A DNA stretch of 45,600 nt from Bacteroidales bacterium. GTDB lineage: Bacteria; Bacteroidota; Bacteroidia; Bacteroidales; Bacteroidaceae. A model generated the notes under the pieces. It did no database searches. It was not told the origin of the DNA and worked only from the letters and a program-made list of their open reading frames with translations. Shown here piece after piece: positions 8,466 to 18,577 of the stretch; the stretch's first letter is position 1; each line of letters begins with the position of its first letter. A program made the position numbers and the translations under genes. The stretch lies in the NCBI GenBank assembly GCA_004555245.1, contig SFIS01000010.1:1-45600 (forward strand), written 5' to 3'.

Positions 8466-10979
8466 ATGCGTAAACAAAACAAGCAGAATACAAAGACAAC
8501 TAAGAAGCAGGAAACCAAAGGGAAATCATTCGCCGAAGTGTTCGGTATAGGTGCCGTCGTGCATAACGAAAAGGTCGATTTTGTCGTTGGTTTCATAATG
8601 CTTTGCATATCACTTTTCCTCTTGTTTGCGATGATAAGCTTCTTCTCTACCGGAGAAGCGGACCAGAGCCTTGTCATACAGCTGCGTCCCGGAGAGTTGT
8701 TCTCTTCGAGCCATCTTTTCCAGAATCTGTGCGGCTCGCTCGGGGCATTGGTCAGCCATCTCGTCATCACCCAGTGCTTCGGCATCGCCGCCTTTCTCAT
8801 ACCGTTCTTTCTCATTCTCGCTTCATTGAAACTTATGAAGGCCTATAACGTGAATCTGATGAAATGGTTCATGGGAACGATGATAACTATGGTTTGGCTT
8901 TCTGTCACGTCGGCCAAGTTCCTCACGCCTATCATGGGCGACCGGATCTATAACCCCGGCGGCAGGCATGGCGAGATGTGCTGCCAGTATCTTGAGGGCA
9001 TAATAGGTTCGCCAGGCCTGCTGGCTGTGCTCAGCATAGTAGCCATTACGTTCCTGACTTACCTCTCGTCAGAGACTATCGCTTTCGTACGGCATATGCT
9101 GAATCCTGTCGGCTATTTGTCAAGCAAGGTGAAGCTCCGTATCATCGACAACGACAACGGGGAAATCGTCACCTCGCACCAAACTGACAGCTACGAAGAC
9201 CCTGCAGCGCAGACTGTCTCGTTCGGCAACGGCATAGCGACATTCTCTGAACCGGACAATTCTGAAGACACTGACTGCATCACGAACATCGACGAGGCGA
9301 CGGGCGAAATCATACAAGACACACCTGGCACACCTGCTGCACAAGGTATGGACGCGGATGGCGGAAATACGCCGCAAGAACTGGATATCAGTATCATTGA
9401 GGGCGTCTCTGACGAACATGCAAAGGGAAGGACTGTCTCTGCACACTATGACATGAACACCCCGATCAATCCGCGCGAGCCTTTCCTCTCTTACAGATTC
9501 CCGTCGCTCTCGCTGCTGAAGAAATACGACAATGACAACAAGCCGGTCATTGACAAGGAAGAACTGATTGCGAACAAGAAGCGTATCGTAGAGGTTCTCA
9601 ACTCGTTCGGCGTTCAAATCAAGGAGATAACGGCAACAATAGGCCCCACCATAACCCTCTATGAGATAACACCTGCCGAAGGGGTGCGCATCTCAAAAAT
9701 CAGAGGTCTTGAAGATGACATCGCACTCTCGCTTGCTGCTCTCGGAATACGTATCATCGCCCCTATACCAGGAAAAGGCACAATAGGCATCGAGGTGCCT
9801 AATGCAAAGCCGAGCATCGTGTCGATGGAATCCATCCTGAACTCGAAGAAGTTTCAGGAGACAACGATGGAACTCCCTATCGCTCTCGGCAAGACGATAA
9901 CGAACGAGGTGTTCATGATCGACCTCGCAAAACAGCCACACCTCCTTGTCGCCGGTGCTACAGGACAGGGCAAGTCCGTCGGACTGAATGCCATCATCAC
10001 ATCTCTTCTGTACAAGAAACATCCGAACGAACTGAAGATAGTGCTTGTAGATCCGAAAAAAGTGGAGTTCTCTGTCTATGGACCTATTGCAGACCATTTC
10101 ATGGCTGCCGTTGACGAGGACGAGGACCCTATCATCACTGACGTGACGAAGGTGGTGCGCACTCTGAAATCCCTGTGCGTATTGATGGACAAACGCTACG
10201 ACCTGCTGAAGATTGCCGGAGCGCGCAATATCAAGGAATACAACCAGAAGTTCCTCAACCACAAGCTCAACCCCGCCATGGGACATGAGTTCATGCCCTA
10301 TGTAGTGGTTGTTATCGACGAGTTCGGCGACCTTATCATGACAGCCGGCAAAGAAGTCGAGCTGCCTATCGCACGTATTGCCCAGCTGGCTCGCGCCGTA
10401 GGCATACACATGGTTATTGCCACACAACGTCCTACGACAACCATCATCACCGGCAACATCAAGGCGAACTTCCCGGGACGTATCGCCTTCCGTGTCGGAG
10501 CGATGATAGATTCGCGCACTATACTCGACCGTCCCGGCGCCAACCAGCTTGTCGGACGCGGCGACATGCTCTTCCTCAACGGTGCAGAACCGGTGCGCGT
10601 CCAATGTGCCTTTGTTGACACTCCCGAGGTTGAACAGATTGCGGCATACATAGCCGGGCAGTCTGGACCGCGACAGCCGATGCCGCTGCCCGAGCCTCCG
10701 TCGGACAACGACGGCATGGGAGGCACGCCCGGCGATTCGTCTATTGCTGACCTCGACCCTCTCTTCGAGGAGGTGGCGCGATACATCGTAAGCTCAAACC
10801 AGGGCTCCACTTCTGCCATACAGCGTAAGTTCTCTATCGGATATAACCGGGCCGGACGTCTGATGGACCAGATTGAGCGCGTCGGTATTGTGGGTGCAGC
10901 GCAGGGCTCGAAGCCGCGTGAGGTGCTCATCTCTGACGAGAACTCGTTGGACAAACTCTTCGAACAACTCAGGCAATAG
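8466..10979 (+). CDS. ftsK: DNA translocase FtsK/SpoIIIE
   Basis: 837-aa septal DNA translocase that clears and aligns chromosomes at division. The N-terminal quarter carries about four membrane segments (VGFIMLCISLFLLFAMISFF and the following hydrophobic stretches). A short acidic linker follows, then the motor: Walker A GATGQGKS near residue 500 and Walker B VVVIDEFGDL near 612. The C-terminal gamma winged-helix (about residues 765-830, SAIQRKFSIGYNRAGRLMDQIE) reads polar DNA sequences. The Met at 8466 is chosen because upstream residues lack family similarity. The lolA-like gene follows after 17 nt, so co-transcription is likely. Confidence 0.96.
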   Translation: MRKQNKQNTKTTKKQETKGKSFAEVFGIGAVVHNEKVDFVVGFIMLCISLFLLFAMISFFSTGEADQSLVIQLRPGELFSSSHLFQNLCGSLGALVSHLVITQCFGIAAFLIPFFLILASLKLMKAYNVNLMKWFMGTMITMVWLSVTSAKFLTPIMGDRIYNPGGRHGEMCCQYLEGIIGSPGLLAVLSIVAITFLTYLSSETIAFVRHMLNPVGYLSSKVKLRIIDNDNGEIVTSHQTDSYEDPAAQTVSFGNGIATFSEPDNSEDTDCITNIDEATGEIIQDTPGTPAAQGMDADGGNTPQELDISIIEGVSDEHAKGRTVSAHYDMNTPINPREPFLSYRFPSLSLLKKYDNDNKPVIDKEELIANKKRIVEVLNSFGVQIKEITATIGPTITLYEITPAEGVRISKIRGLEDDIALSLAALGIRIIAPIPGKGTIGIEVPNAKPSIVSMESILNSKKFQETTMELPIALGKTITNEVFMIDLAKQPHLLVAGATGQGKSVGLNAIITSLLYKKHPNELKIVLVDPKKVEFSVYGPIADHFMAAVDEDEDPIITDVTKVVRTLKSLCVLMDKRYDLLKIAGARNIKEYNQKFLNHKLNPAMGHEFMPYVVVVIDEFGDLIMTAGKEVELPIARIAQLARAVGIHMVIATQRPTTTIITGNIKANFPGRIAFRVGAMIDSRTILDRPGANQLVGRGDMLFLNGAEPVRVQCAFVDTPEVEQIAAYIAGQSGPRQPMPLPEPPSDNDGMGGTPGDSSIADLDPLFEEVARYIVSSNQGSTSAIQRKFSIGYNRAGRLMDQIERVGIVGAAQGSKPREVLISDENSLDKLFEQLRQ

Positions 10980-10996
10980 TATATTCCTTCATTTCA

Positions 10997-11629
10997 ATGA
11001 CAAACCAGATTATGACCGTAAAAATAAAAAGACTCGTCATATTCACACTCTTCACTTTCCTCTTCGGAACGGTGTGGGCAGACAATGCTGCTGACGCACG
11101 CAAGATTCTCGACAGGACGGCAGCGACAGTCGGCAGGAAGGGTGGGGCGACTGCATCTTTCACCATCTCCGGCGCAAATATGCCGAAACAGTCGGGGGTA
11201 CTGCACATAAAAGGCAGAAAATTCTGTGCGTCAACACCTTCTGCCACTATGTGGTTTGACGGCAAGACACAATGGACATACGTCAAATCCACCAACGAGG
11301 TCAACATCGCCGCCCCGTCAACGCAGAGCCAGCAGATGATGAATCCATATACCTTTATATATATGTATAAGTCCGGATTCAATCTCTCTGTCAAGAAGCA
11401 GGGCAGCACGAACGTCGTTCGAATGGTGGCGCAGAAGAAAGGCGCATCCATACCGGAGATGTATGTCACCGTAAACAGCAAATACTATCCCACGCAAGTC
11501 AGGATAAAGCAGAAAAACAAATGGACAACCATTGACATACGCAATTTTCAGGCAAAAGACCAGGCTGACAGATATTTTGTCTTCCCGAGCAAGGACTATC
11601 CTACTGCTGAGATCGTCGATTTGAGGTAG
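10997..11629 (+). CDS. LolA-like outer-membrane lipoprotein carrier protein
   Basis: 210-aa periplasmic protein. The signal peptide (KIKRLVIFTLFTFLFGTVWA) is cleaved before DNAADA. The mature part has the LolA/LolB half-barrel pattern: an amphipathic helix (AADARKILDRTAATV) followed by strands that include the MWFDGKTQWTY segment. LolA ferries lipoproteins from the inner to the outer membrane. A second Met at 11012 gives a shorter, equally good signal peptide. It follows ftsK closely, an arrangement seen in Bacteroidetes and proteobacteria alike. Confidence 0.85.
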   Translation: MTNQIMTVKIKRLVIFTLFTFLFGTVWADNAADARKILDRTAATVGRKGGATASFTISGANMPKQSGVLHIKGRKFCASTPSATMWFDGKTQWTYVKSTNEVNIAAPSTQSQQMMNPYTFIYMYKSGFNLSVKKQGSTNVVRMVAQKKGASIPEMYVTVNSKYYPTQVRIKQKNKWTTIDIRNFQAKDQADRYFVFPSKDYPTAEIVDLR

Positions 11630-11703
11630 ATAGCCTTTTTGTTGTCAACATGTCATCATGTCAACCGAAAGACCCTCTGCTTGTCAAAAATTAAAAACAA
11701 TCA

Positions 11704-14343
11704 ATGATATATCCCAAGAATTTTGAAACGAAAATAGGATTCTCTGAAATCCGCAACCTCCTGAAAGAAAGATGCATCTGCGGGTTGGGGCGCAAGAAGG
11801 TGGAAGACATGACGTTTTCCGCCGATGCTGACCTTGTCAACAAGTGGATGCGGCAGATTCGGGAGTTCCGGCGGCTACAGGAAGAGAACGACGATTTCCC
11901 GCTCGACAATTTTCATGATCTGCGCGAGGAGATAGCACGCCTTCGTCTCGAGGGCACTTATCTCGAAGAAGACGAACTGTGGCGACTGAGCCTCTCGCTC
12001 GGCACCATACACAGAATCATAATGTTTCTGTGCAGAGACGGAGAGATGTCTGCCGACGGCAGCATGACATACAAGTATCCTACCCTCCAGCAGCTCACCG
12101 AGAACATCTGCATATTCCCCAATATCGTACGGCGCATAGAGCAGACGCTTGACAAACACGGAAAAATCAAAGACAATGCCACACCTGAGCTCGCTGAGAT
12201 CAGAACAGAGCTCACCAGGACCGCCAACAGCATCTCACGCACCCTGAACTCTATCCTCACTTCTGCAAAACACGATGGAATCGTCGAGAAAGATGTCACG
12301 CCCGCCATACGCGACGGACGTCTTGTCATCCCCGTCCTCCCGGCGATGAAGAAGAAGATGCGTGGTATCGTACACGACGAATCCGCCTCCGGACGCACAG
12401 TATATATAGAGCCGGCTGATGTAGTTGAGGCAAACAACAGAATACGCGAACTCGAAGCCGACGAACGCCGCGAAATCATACGTATCCTGAAGGATATGGC
12501 GAAACTTGTCAGGCCATATCTGCGCGAGATAGCTGAATCCTACCAGCTTCTCGCCAACATCGACTTCATACGTGCCAAGGCTCTGCTCGCAGGGAAATTC
12601 AGGGCTTTTGAACCGGAGGTGATGTCCGAGCCTATCATCGACTGGGGCAAGGCCCGTCATCCACTGCTTGAGATGTCGCTGGAAAGACACTGTGCCGAAC
12701 GTGTGCCTGAAGACCATACACCTCCGAAGACCATTGTGCCGTTAGACATTTCACTCACCACCGAACGCCGTCTGCTTGTCATCTCCGGACCTAATGCCGG
12801 CGGAAAGTCCGTATGTCTGAAGACAACAGGCCTTCTGCAGTATATGCTGCAATGCGGACTGTCAATCCCCGTCAGCGACCGTTCGCGCTCCGGCATCTTC
12901 ATGAGCATAATGATGGATATGGGCGACGAGCAGAGCATTGCTGACGACCTCTCTACATACTCAGGACATCTCGTCAACATGAAACAGATGCTGCGCAACG
13001 CCAATGCCTCCTCTCTCATTCTTATTGACGAGTTCGGCTCAGGGACAGAACCCAAGATTGGCGCCGCTATAGCGGAGAGTGTCCTCGGACAGTTCTGCAG
13101 CAATGGCGTATGGGGAGTGGTCACCACACACTATCAGAATCTCAAGGAGTTTGCCGACACACATGTCGGAGTTGTCAACGGCGCCATGCTCTACGACCGC
13201 CACGAGATGCGCCCCCTCTTCCAGCTGGCGATAGGCCGCCCCGGCTCATCGTTCGCCATTGAGATAGCAAGGAAAATCGGACTGCCGGAGGCTATCATAC
13301 AGCAGGCATCCGATATTGTCGGACAGGATTACATACAGAGCGACAAGTATCTCCAGGACATCGTGCGCGACAAGAGATATTGGGAAGGGAAACGCCAGAA
13401 CATCCACCTTCAGGAAAAGGAGATGGAGAATACGATTAACTCGTACAAAAATGAGATTGAACGTCTGAAGGCAGAACGTGCCGCCATCATCTCCAAGGCG
13501 AAGAATGAGGCGAAGGAACTGCTTGCTGAAAGCAAGCGACGCATAGAGCTTACCATAAAGGAAATACGTGAGGCGCAGGCCGAACGCGAATCCACAATGC
13601 GGCTGCGCGAAGAGCTGCGTAGTTTTGAAAACGACATCGACAGCATTGACGCACAGCAGCAGGACGAAGCCATACAAAAGAAGATTCTGCAGATACAGCA
13701 AAGGCAGCAGCGGAGAGAAGAACGCAAGCGCGACAAAGCTGCCGGCAAACTCAATATGGCAGAACAGAAAGCTGCCAGCCTCCTCAGAGAAGCTGCCCGC
13801 CGTGCTGACAGCAACACGCCTGTCGCTGTGAGTGACAGTGTGAGGATTAAGGGTACGACGACTGTCGGGACTGTTGAAGCCATTGACAGCAAGCTCGCAA
13901 CAGTCATATTCCCCGGCGGGATGCGCTCTAAGGTTAAAGTCGAACGCCTTGAACATGCTCTTGCCCCAACACCACAGCAGAATGCTGTTGTCAACGACAA
14001 TGAGCTGCGTGGCGGACTGTCCAGAATAGCAGCATCGCTTCTCGAGGTGCAGCAGCGGCAGTCAAGGCAGACGCTCAACACCATTGCCGAGCGGCAGCGC
14101 AACTTCCGTCACGACCTTGACGTGCGGGGCATGAGAGGCGACGAGGCCCTCAACGCCGTCAGATATTTCATCGACGACGCCATCCTCGTCGATGTTCAGC
14201 AGGTGCGCATCCTCCATGGCAAAGGCAACGGCATCCTCAGACAGCTCATAAGGCAGTATCTCTCTTCTGTCCCCAACGTGATAAGATACCACGACGAAGA
14301 CATACGATTCGGCGGTACGGGAATAACGGTGGCAGAGTTCTGA
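11704..14343 (+). CDS. mutS2: MutS2 family protein (endonuclease/ribosome rescue ATPase)
   Basis: 879-aa MutS2. It lacks the mismatch-recognition domain of MutS1. Present are the core/clamp region, the ATPase with Walker A SGPNAGGKS at about residues 362-370 and ILIDEFGSGTEP (Walker B/signature), and a long charged coiled coil (about residues 570-690). The C-terminal Smr domain (about 805-879) has LDVRGMRG and LHGKGNG. Known roles are suppression of recombination and, in Firmicutes, splitting of collided ribosomes. The LDVRG and HGKGNG Smr motifs are both intact, so nuclease activity is plausible. It starts 74 nt after the lolA-like gene. Confidence 0.95.
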   Translation: MIYPKNFETKIGFSEIRNLLKERCICGLGRKKVEDMTFSADADLVNKWMRQIREFRRLQEENDDFPLDNFHDLREEIARLRLEGTYLEEDELWRLSLSLGTIHRIIMFLCRDGEMSADGSMTYKYPTLQQLTENICIFPNIVRRIEQTLDKHGKIKDNATPELAEIRTELTRTANSISRTLNSILTSAKHDGIVEKDVTPAIRDGRLVIPVLPAMKKKMRGIVHDESASGRTVYIEPADVVEANNRIRELEADERREIIRILKDMAKLVRPYLREIAESYQLLANIDFIRAKALLAGKFRAFEPEVMSEPIIDWGKARHPLLEMSLERHCAERVPEDHTPPKTIVPLDISLTTERRLLVISGPNAGGKSVCLKTTGLLQYMLQCGLSIPVSDRSRSGIFMSIMMDMGDEQSIADDLSTYSGHLVNMKQMLRNANASSLILIDEFGSGTEPKIGAAIAESVLGQFCSNGVWGVVTTHYQNLKEFADTHVGVVNGAMLYDRHEMRPLFQLAIGRPGSSFAIEIARKIGLPEAIIQQASDIVGQDYIQSDKYLQDIVRDKRYWEGKRQNIHLQEKEMENTINSYKNEIERLKAERAAIISKAKNEAKELLAESKRRIELTIKEIREAQAERESTMRLREELRSFENDIDSIDAQQQDEAIQKKILQIQQRQQRREERKRDKAAGKLNMAEQKAASLLREAARRADSNTPVAVSDSVRIKGTTTVGTVEAIDSKLATVIFPGGMRSKVKVERLEHALAPTPQQNAVVNDNELRGGLSRIAASLLEVQQRQSRQTLNTIAERQRNFRHDLDVRGMRGDEALNAVRYFIDDAILVDVQQVRILHGKGNGILRQLIRQYLSSVPNVIRYHDEDIRFGGTGITVAEF

Positions 14344-14402
14344 AAACATCGGTTCAATCGAATATCTATTATAATATTTTTATTAACGATTTAATTTCAA
14401 TT

Positions 14403-15104
14403 ATGACAAAATTCAAATTCATGGCATTAGCGATGTCAGTTCTTATGCTTCTGCCAAGCTGTGGTACAGCAACAAAGAACGGTGCCCTTATCGGTGGCGG
14501 CAGCGGTGCCGCCGTAGGTGCTCTCGTCGGTGGTCTCATCGGTAAGAATACGACAGGCGCCCTCATCGGTGCCGGTGTAGGTGCTGCTGTCGGCACAGGA
14601 GCCGGCGTGCTCATCGGCAAGAAGATGGACAAGGCGAAGGCTGCCGCACAGCAGGTTAGCAACGCTACGGTAGAGACAGTGAAAGACAGAAACGGCCTCG
14701 ACGCCGTGAAGGTCTCTTTCGACAACGGCATCCTCTTCCAGACAGGCAAGTCAAACCTCCAGTCAGGAGCCCAGAACTCTCTTGCACAGTTTGCACAGAA
14801 AGTGCTGAACGTATATACAGACTGCGACTGCTCCATATACGGTTTCGCATCATCCGACGGCTCTGACCAGCTCAATCTCAACCTCTCGCAGCAGCGTGCC
14901 AATGCGGTGTCCGGCTATCTCAAGAACACCTGCGGTGTAGCCGCCTCTCAAATCAAATACGTTCAGGGATTCGGCGAAGACCCACAGTACCTCATCTACA
15001 ACCAGGACGGCAGCGAGAATCGCGAGGCAAGCCGCCGCGTTGAGGTATATCTCTATGCCTCTGACGCTATGATCAAAGATGCAGAGAACGGTACGTTGAA
15101 ATGA
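14403..15104 (+). CDS. OmpA-family lipoprotein with glycine zipper
   Basis: 233-aa lipoprotein with Cys20 in the lipobox LPSC. Residues 27-80 form a glycine-rich zipper with repeats of GALIG and GAAVG, which may span or pack in the membrane. Residues about 100-225 form the OmpA C-terminal peptidoglycan-binding domain (ILFQTGKSNL, IYGFASSDGSDQLNLNLSQQRANAV, ENREASRRVEVYL). This architecture resembles YiaD and related proteins that anchor the outer membrane to peptidoglycan. It stands alone between mutS2 and a repeat-rich spacer. Confidence 0.9.
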   Translation: MTKFKFMALAMSVLMLLPSCGTATKNGALIGGGSGAAVGALVGGLIGKNTTGALIGAGVGAAVGTGAGVLIGKKMDKAKAAAQQVSNATVETVKDRNGLDAVKVSFDNGILFQTGKSNLQSGAQNSLAQFAQKVLNVYTDCDCSIYGFASSDGSDQLNLNLSQQRANAVSGYLKNTCGVAASQIKYVQGFGEDPQYLIYNQDGSENREASRRVEVYLYASDAMIKDAENGTLK

Positions 15105-15110
15105 GTATTA

Positions 15111-15216
15111 GTTGACGGTTGACAAGTTGACAAGTTGACAAGTTAATAGTTTTGAGTTTCTGAGTAGAAACAACTTGTTCACTCGTCAACTTGTTTTGCT
15201 TTTCAACTTGTCAACT
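15111..15216. repeat. GTTGACAAG short repeats forming an inverted repeat
   Basis: Positions 15111-15144 hold a 9-bp-period run of GTTGACAAG. Positions 15171-15216 hold the complementary CAACTTGTCAAC words. A perfect 12-bp stem can form in several registers, so the spacer can fold into a large hairpin between the OmpA and mtgA genes. The same word recurs in other spacers of this window. Confidence 0.75.
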
Positions 15217-15248
15217 AAATAGAATCAAGTTTTCAACACTAAAATAAT

Positions 15249-16001
15249 ATGAAATCCCTTACATTCGGACTGATAGAAAGAATAATACGTTGGGTGCTGG
15301 CATTTTTCTTTGTCACCACCCTTCTTGCCGTCCTGATGTATAAGTACATACCCGTTTACATCACACCCCTCATGGTCTCTCGTACAGCGTCGCAGATAAG
15401 TTCGGGCGAGCATGTAGCGATGCACCACCATTGGGTGCCTTTGGAAAAAATCTCGCAGCATGCCCCCGTCGCCGTCATGGCAAGCGAAGACCAGCGCTTT
15501 CTTATTCATCACGGCTTCGATTTTGACGCCATAAAGAAAGCCGCCGAACACAACAGAAAAGGCGGAACGCTCCACGGTGCCTCCACCATCTCACAGCAGA
15601 CGGCAAAGAACGTCTTCCTGTGGCAAGGCAGAAGCTGGGTGAGAAAGGGGCTGGAAATGTATTTCACCTTCCTCATCGAAATGCTGTGGTCAAAACAGCG
15701 CATCATGGAGGTGTATCTCAACTCTATCGAGATGGGACCGGGAATATACGGCATCGACGCTGTGGCAGAATACCACTTCGGAGGAAAGGAGGCCTCCCAA
15801 CTCACCCGCTCAGAGTGTGCCCTCATAGCAGCCACACTCCCCAACCCGCTGAAATATTCGTCCAAGACACCAAGCTACTATATGCAGCAGCGTCAGCGCA
15901 GGATAGAGAGAGAGATGCGCTTCATCCCCTCGTTCCCGAAAGAAGGCGAGGAGATTGACCCCGCCACTGTCTCAGGAGGCGTGTATAAGTCAAAGAAATA
16001 G
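15249..16001 (+). CDS. mtgA: Monofunctional peptidoglycan glycosyltransferase
   Basis: 250-aa GT51 enzyme that polymerises lipid II into glycan strands without a transpeptidase domain. One membrane anchor lies at residues 12-32. The catalytic motif ASEDQRFLIHHGFD contains Glu80. GASTISQQTAKNVFLW and the RKGLEMYFTFLIEMLWSKQRIMEVYLN block are the other GT51 signatures. Length is typical. The spacer upstream is a repeat hairpin, and the UvrD helicase gene follows after 50 nt. Confidence 0.93.
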   Translation: MKSLTFGLIERIIRWVLAFFFVTTLLAVLMYKYIPVYITPLMVSRTASQISSGEHVAMHHHWVPLEKISQHAPVAVMASEDQRFLIHHGFDFDAIKKAAEHNRKGGTLHGASTISQQTAKNVFLWQGRSWVRKGLEMYFTFLIEMLWSKQRIMEVYLNSIEMGPGIYGIDAVAEYHFGGKEASQLTRSECALIAATLPNPLKYSSKTPSYYMQQRQRRIEREMRFIPSFPKEGEEIDPATVSGGVYKSKK

Positions 16002-16051
16002 ATTTGGCGTGGTTGACGAGTTGTCGTCCAAACTAAAATAAACAACAATCA

Positions 16052-18499
16052 ATGGAAAACCTAAACGTCCAGCAGCGTGCTGCGGTAGAATACATTTCCG
16101 GCAACGCACTCGTCATCGCGGGAGCCGGTTCCGGCAAGACGAGGGTGCTGACCTACAAGATAGCCTACCTCATGCAGCACGGCTACCGTCCGTGGGAAAT
16201 CATGGCTCTCACGTTCACCAACAAAGCGGCGAACGAGATGAAAGAGCGTATCGGCACGCTCATCGGCATCGAGCAGGCACGGATGCTGAACATGGGTACG
16301 TTCCATTCCGTTTTCCTCCGCCTCCTCCGGTACGAAGCCCGGCACATCGGCATGCAGCCCAACTTCACCATATACGACGAGACAGACTCCCGCTCGCTCG
16401 TCAAATCCATAGTGAAAGACCTGCAGCTCGACGACAAGGTCTATAAGCCCGCAACGGTACAGTCGCGCATCTCAATGGCGAAGAACGAGATGCTTACGCC
16501 GGAAGAGTACGCCCGCAACAGCCGTTTCATCAATAAAGACGAGTATTCAAACATACCCGAAACATCGAGGATATACGACATCTATCAGCAACGCATACAT
16601 CAGGCCAATGCGATGGATTTCGACGATATCCTGCTCTACACCTACCGTCTGCTCGACAGCAACCCTGACATACGGGAGAAATACAGTAAGAGATTCCGCT
16701 ATATCCTCGTCGATGAGTATCAGGACACGAACGACGTCCAGCAGCGCATACTCACCCGTCTCGCCTGCCCCTCAACACACATCTGCGTCGTCGGCGACGA
16801 CGCACAGTCCATCTACGGTTTCAGAGGTGCCAATGTCGATAATATCCTCACTTTCCGGGAGACCTTCAGCGAGAAGACAGAGACAGACGGCAAGGTGGAA
16901 AGCCGTCCTGCACAAATCTTCAAGCTCGAGCAGAACTACCGTTCTACAAACAACATCGTCCTCGCCGCCAACAGTCTCATCGCCCACAACAGCAGACAGA
17001 TACACAAAACCGTCTTCACCGAGCAGAACGACGGCGACCCTGTCGCACTGAAAAACCTGTACACCGACCGCGAAGAGGCCGCCGCCGTCAGCCGTGACAT
17101 CCGTCAGCTTGTGCGCCGCCACAGCCTCCCGCTTAACGACATCGCCATCCTCTACCGCAACAACGCACAGAGCAGGACCTTCGAGGACCAGTTGCGTAAA
17201 GACGGCATCCCATACCGCATCGTCGGCGGACTGTCGTTCTATCAGCGCAAGGAGATCAAGGACATCATTGCCTACTTCCGCCTCGTCACAAACAACCACG
17301 ACGAGGAGGCCCTGCGCCGCATCATCAACTATCCCGCACGCGGCATCGGAGCCGCAACAGTGGCGAAAGTCATGCAACACTCCCACAACCATGCCATGTC
17401 GCCGTGGGACGTCCTTGCCAACCCCGCTGCCTGCGGCCTCACCCTGCCCCGTGCCACGGCGGCGAAGATACAGAGTTTCGTAACCCTCATCACCACTTTC
17501 TCGAAAAGTCTCCACACGAAAGACGTGACCGTCCTTGGCAACGAAATCATTGTCAACAGCGGCATCTCCAACGATATCTTCGGCGCCGCCGATCCCGATG
17601 CCGTCTCGCGCCAGGAGAATGTGAAAGAGTTTCTCGGCACAATGAAAGAGTTCGTTGACCTGCGCACAGAAGAAGGCGACACCGAACACCTCACGCTGCC
17701 CGATTTCCTTCAGGAAATCTCCCTGCTCACAGACATGGAGAGCGACACTGATGCCGCCGACTGCATACAGCTCATGACCATCCATGCCGCCAAAGGCCTC
17801 GAGTTCTCCGCAGTCTTCATCGTAGGCGTCGAAGACAACATCATCCCCACACCCAAGTCACAGGACAGCGCGCGCGGCATAGAAGAAGAGCGGCGCCTGC
17901 TCTATGTCGCCATCACGCGTGCCAAGCGGTTCTGCACCATCTCCAACGTCTCGCGCCGCTACAATTTCGGCAAGCTCGACGACAGCGTGCAGCCCTCCCG
18001 CTTCCTTCGGGACATCGACAGGAGATACCTGCGTGTCACAAACGGCAGATACAGCGATGACATCCACACATACGGCAGCTTCGGCAGACGTCATACAGAC
18101 GGACTGGATGACATTCCCGCGCCGTTGTCCCGTCCGTCCGCCCCGTCGTTCATCCATCCGTCATACGACACGCCGTTATCACATCCCTCCTCTGTCCCTA
18201 CCTCACGTCACGTGCCACAGGGATGGAAGAAGGTCACTCCCTCCCCACGCCCGTCCTCACCACAGCCACTGTCCACGCCACAGCCCTCTTCGCCGTCCGC
18301 CGCACGTCAAGCCCGTCCCTCCACACCGTGCGATACAGACCTCGTCGCAGGCATGAAAGTCATGCACGACCGCTTCGGCATAGGCACTGTCAGACACGTC
18401 GAAGATGCGGGCGAGAGCCGCAAGGCGACGGTGGATTTCGAAAAGGCAGGGACAAGGCAGCTCCTGCTGAAGTTCGCCCGGCTGAAAGTGTGCAGATGA
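16052..18499 (+). CDS. UvrD/PcrA-type 3'-5' DNA helicase
   Basis: 815-aa superfamily 1A helicase acting in repair and replication. Motif I is AGAGSGKT at residues 23-30, the Q-motif LNVQQRAAV is at the N-terminus, motif II is VDEYQDTN, motif III is GDDAQSIYGFRGA, and motif VI is LLYVAITRAK. Residues about 690-765 are a Pro/Ser-rich linker. The last 50 residues (MKVMHDRFGIGTV...TVDFEKAGTRQLLLKFARL) form the Tudor-like domain of PcrA that contacts RNA polymerase. It ends with a strong terminator at 18532-18577. Confidence 0.94.
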   Translation: MENLNVQQRAAVEYISGNALVIAGAGSGKTRVLTYKIAYLMQHGYRPWEIMALTFTNKAANEMKERIGTLIGIEQARMLNMGTFHSVFLRLLRYEARHIGMQPNFTIYDETDSRSLVKSIVKDLQLDDKVYKPATVQSRISMAKNEMLTPEEYARNSRFINKDEYSNIPETSRIYDIYQQRIHQANAMDFDDILLYTYRLLDSNPDIREKYSKRFRYILVDEYQDTNDVQQRILTRLACPSTHICVVGDDAQSIYGFRGANVDNILTFRETFSEKTETDGKVESRPAQIFKLEQNYRSTNNIVLAANSLIAHNSRQIHKTVFTEQNDGDPVALKNLYTDREEAAAVSRDIRQLVRRHSLPLNDIAILYRNNAQSRTFEDQLRKDGIPYRIVGGLSFYQRKEIKDIIAYFRLVTNNHDEEALRRIINYPARGIGAATVAKVMQHSHNHAMSPWDVLANPAACGLTLPRATAAKIQSFVTLITTFSKSLHTKDVTVLGNEIIVNSGISNDIFGAADPDAVSRQENVKEFLGTMKEFVDLRTEEGDTEHLTLPDFLQEISLLTDMESDTDAADCIQLMTIHAAKGLEFSAVFIVGVEDNIIPTPKSQDSARGIEEERRLLYVAITRAKRFCTISNVSRRYNFGKLDDSVQPSRFLRDIDRRYLRVTNGRYSDDIHTYGSFGRRHTDGLDDIPAPLSRPSAPSFIHPSYDTPLSHPSSVPTSRHVPQGWKKVTPSPRPSSPQPLSTPQPSSPSAARQARPSTPCDTDLVAGMKVMHDRFGIGTVRHVEDAGESRKATVDFEKAGTRQLLLKFARLKVCR

Positions 18500-18531
18500 A
18501 CTATACCATAAGATCAGTGTCAATACCCCAT

Positions 18532-18577
18532 GCAGGAGGCAGATGTCAACGACAGGCGTCTGCCTCCTGCTTTTTTT
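18532..18577 (+). terminator. Rho-independent terminator after the helicase gene
   Basis: A perfect 12-bp GC-rich stem (18532-18543 with 18559-18570) is followed by seven T residues. Confidence 0.92.

Noticed and set aside
15111..15216. Possible CRISPR array
   Set aside because: The repeat unit is only 9 bp with no regular unique spacers and no cas genes.
16772..17785. 337-codon open frame on the minus strand
   Set aside because: It lies entirely antisense within the UvrD/PcrA helicase gene, whose motifs are intact. Its protein has no recognisable domain and reflects GC-rich codon structure.
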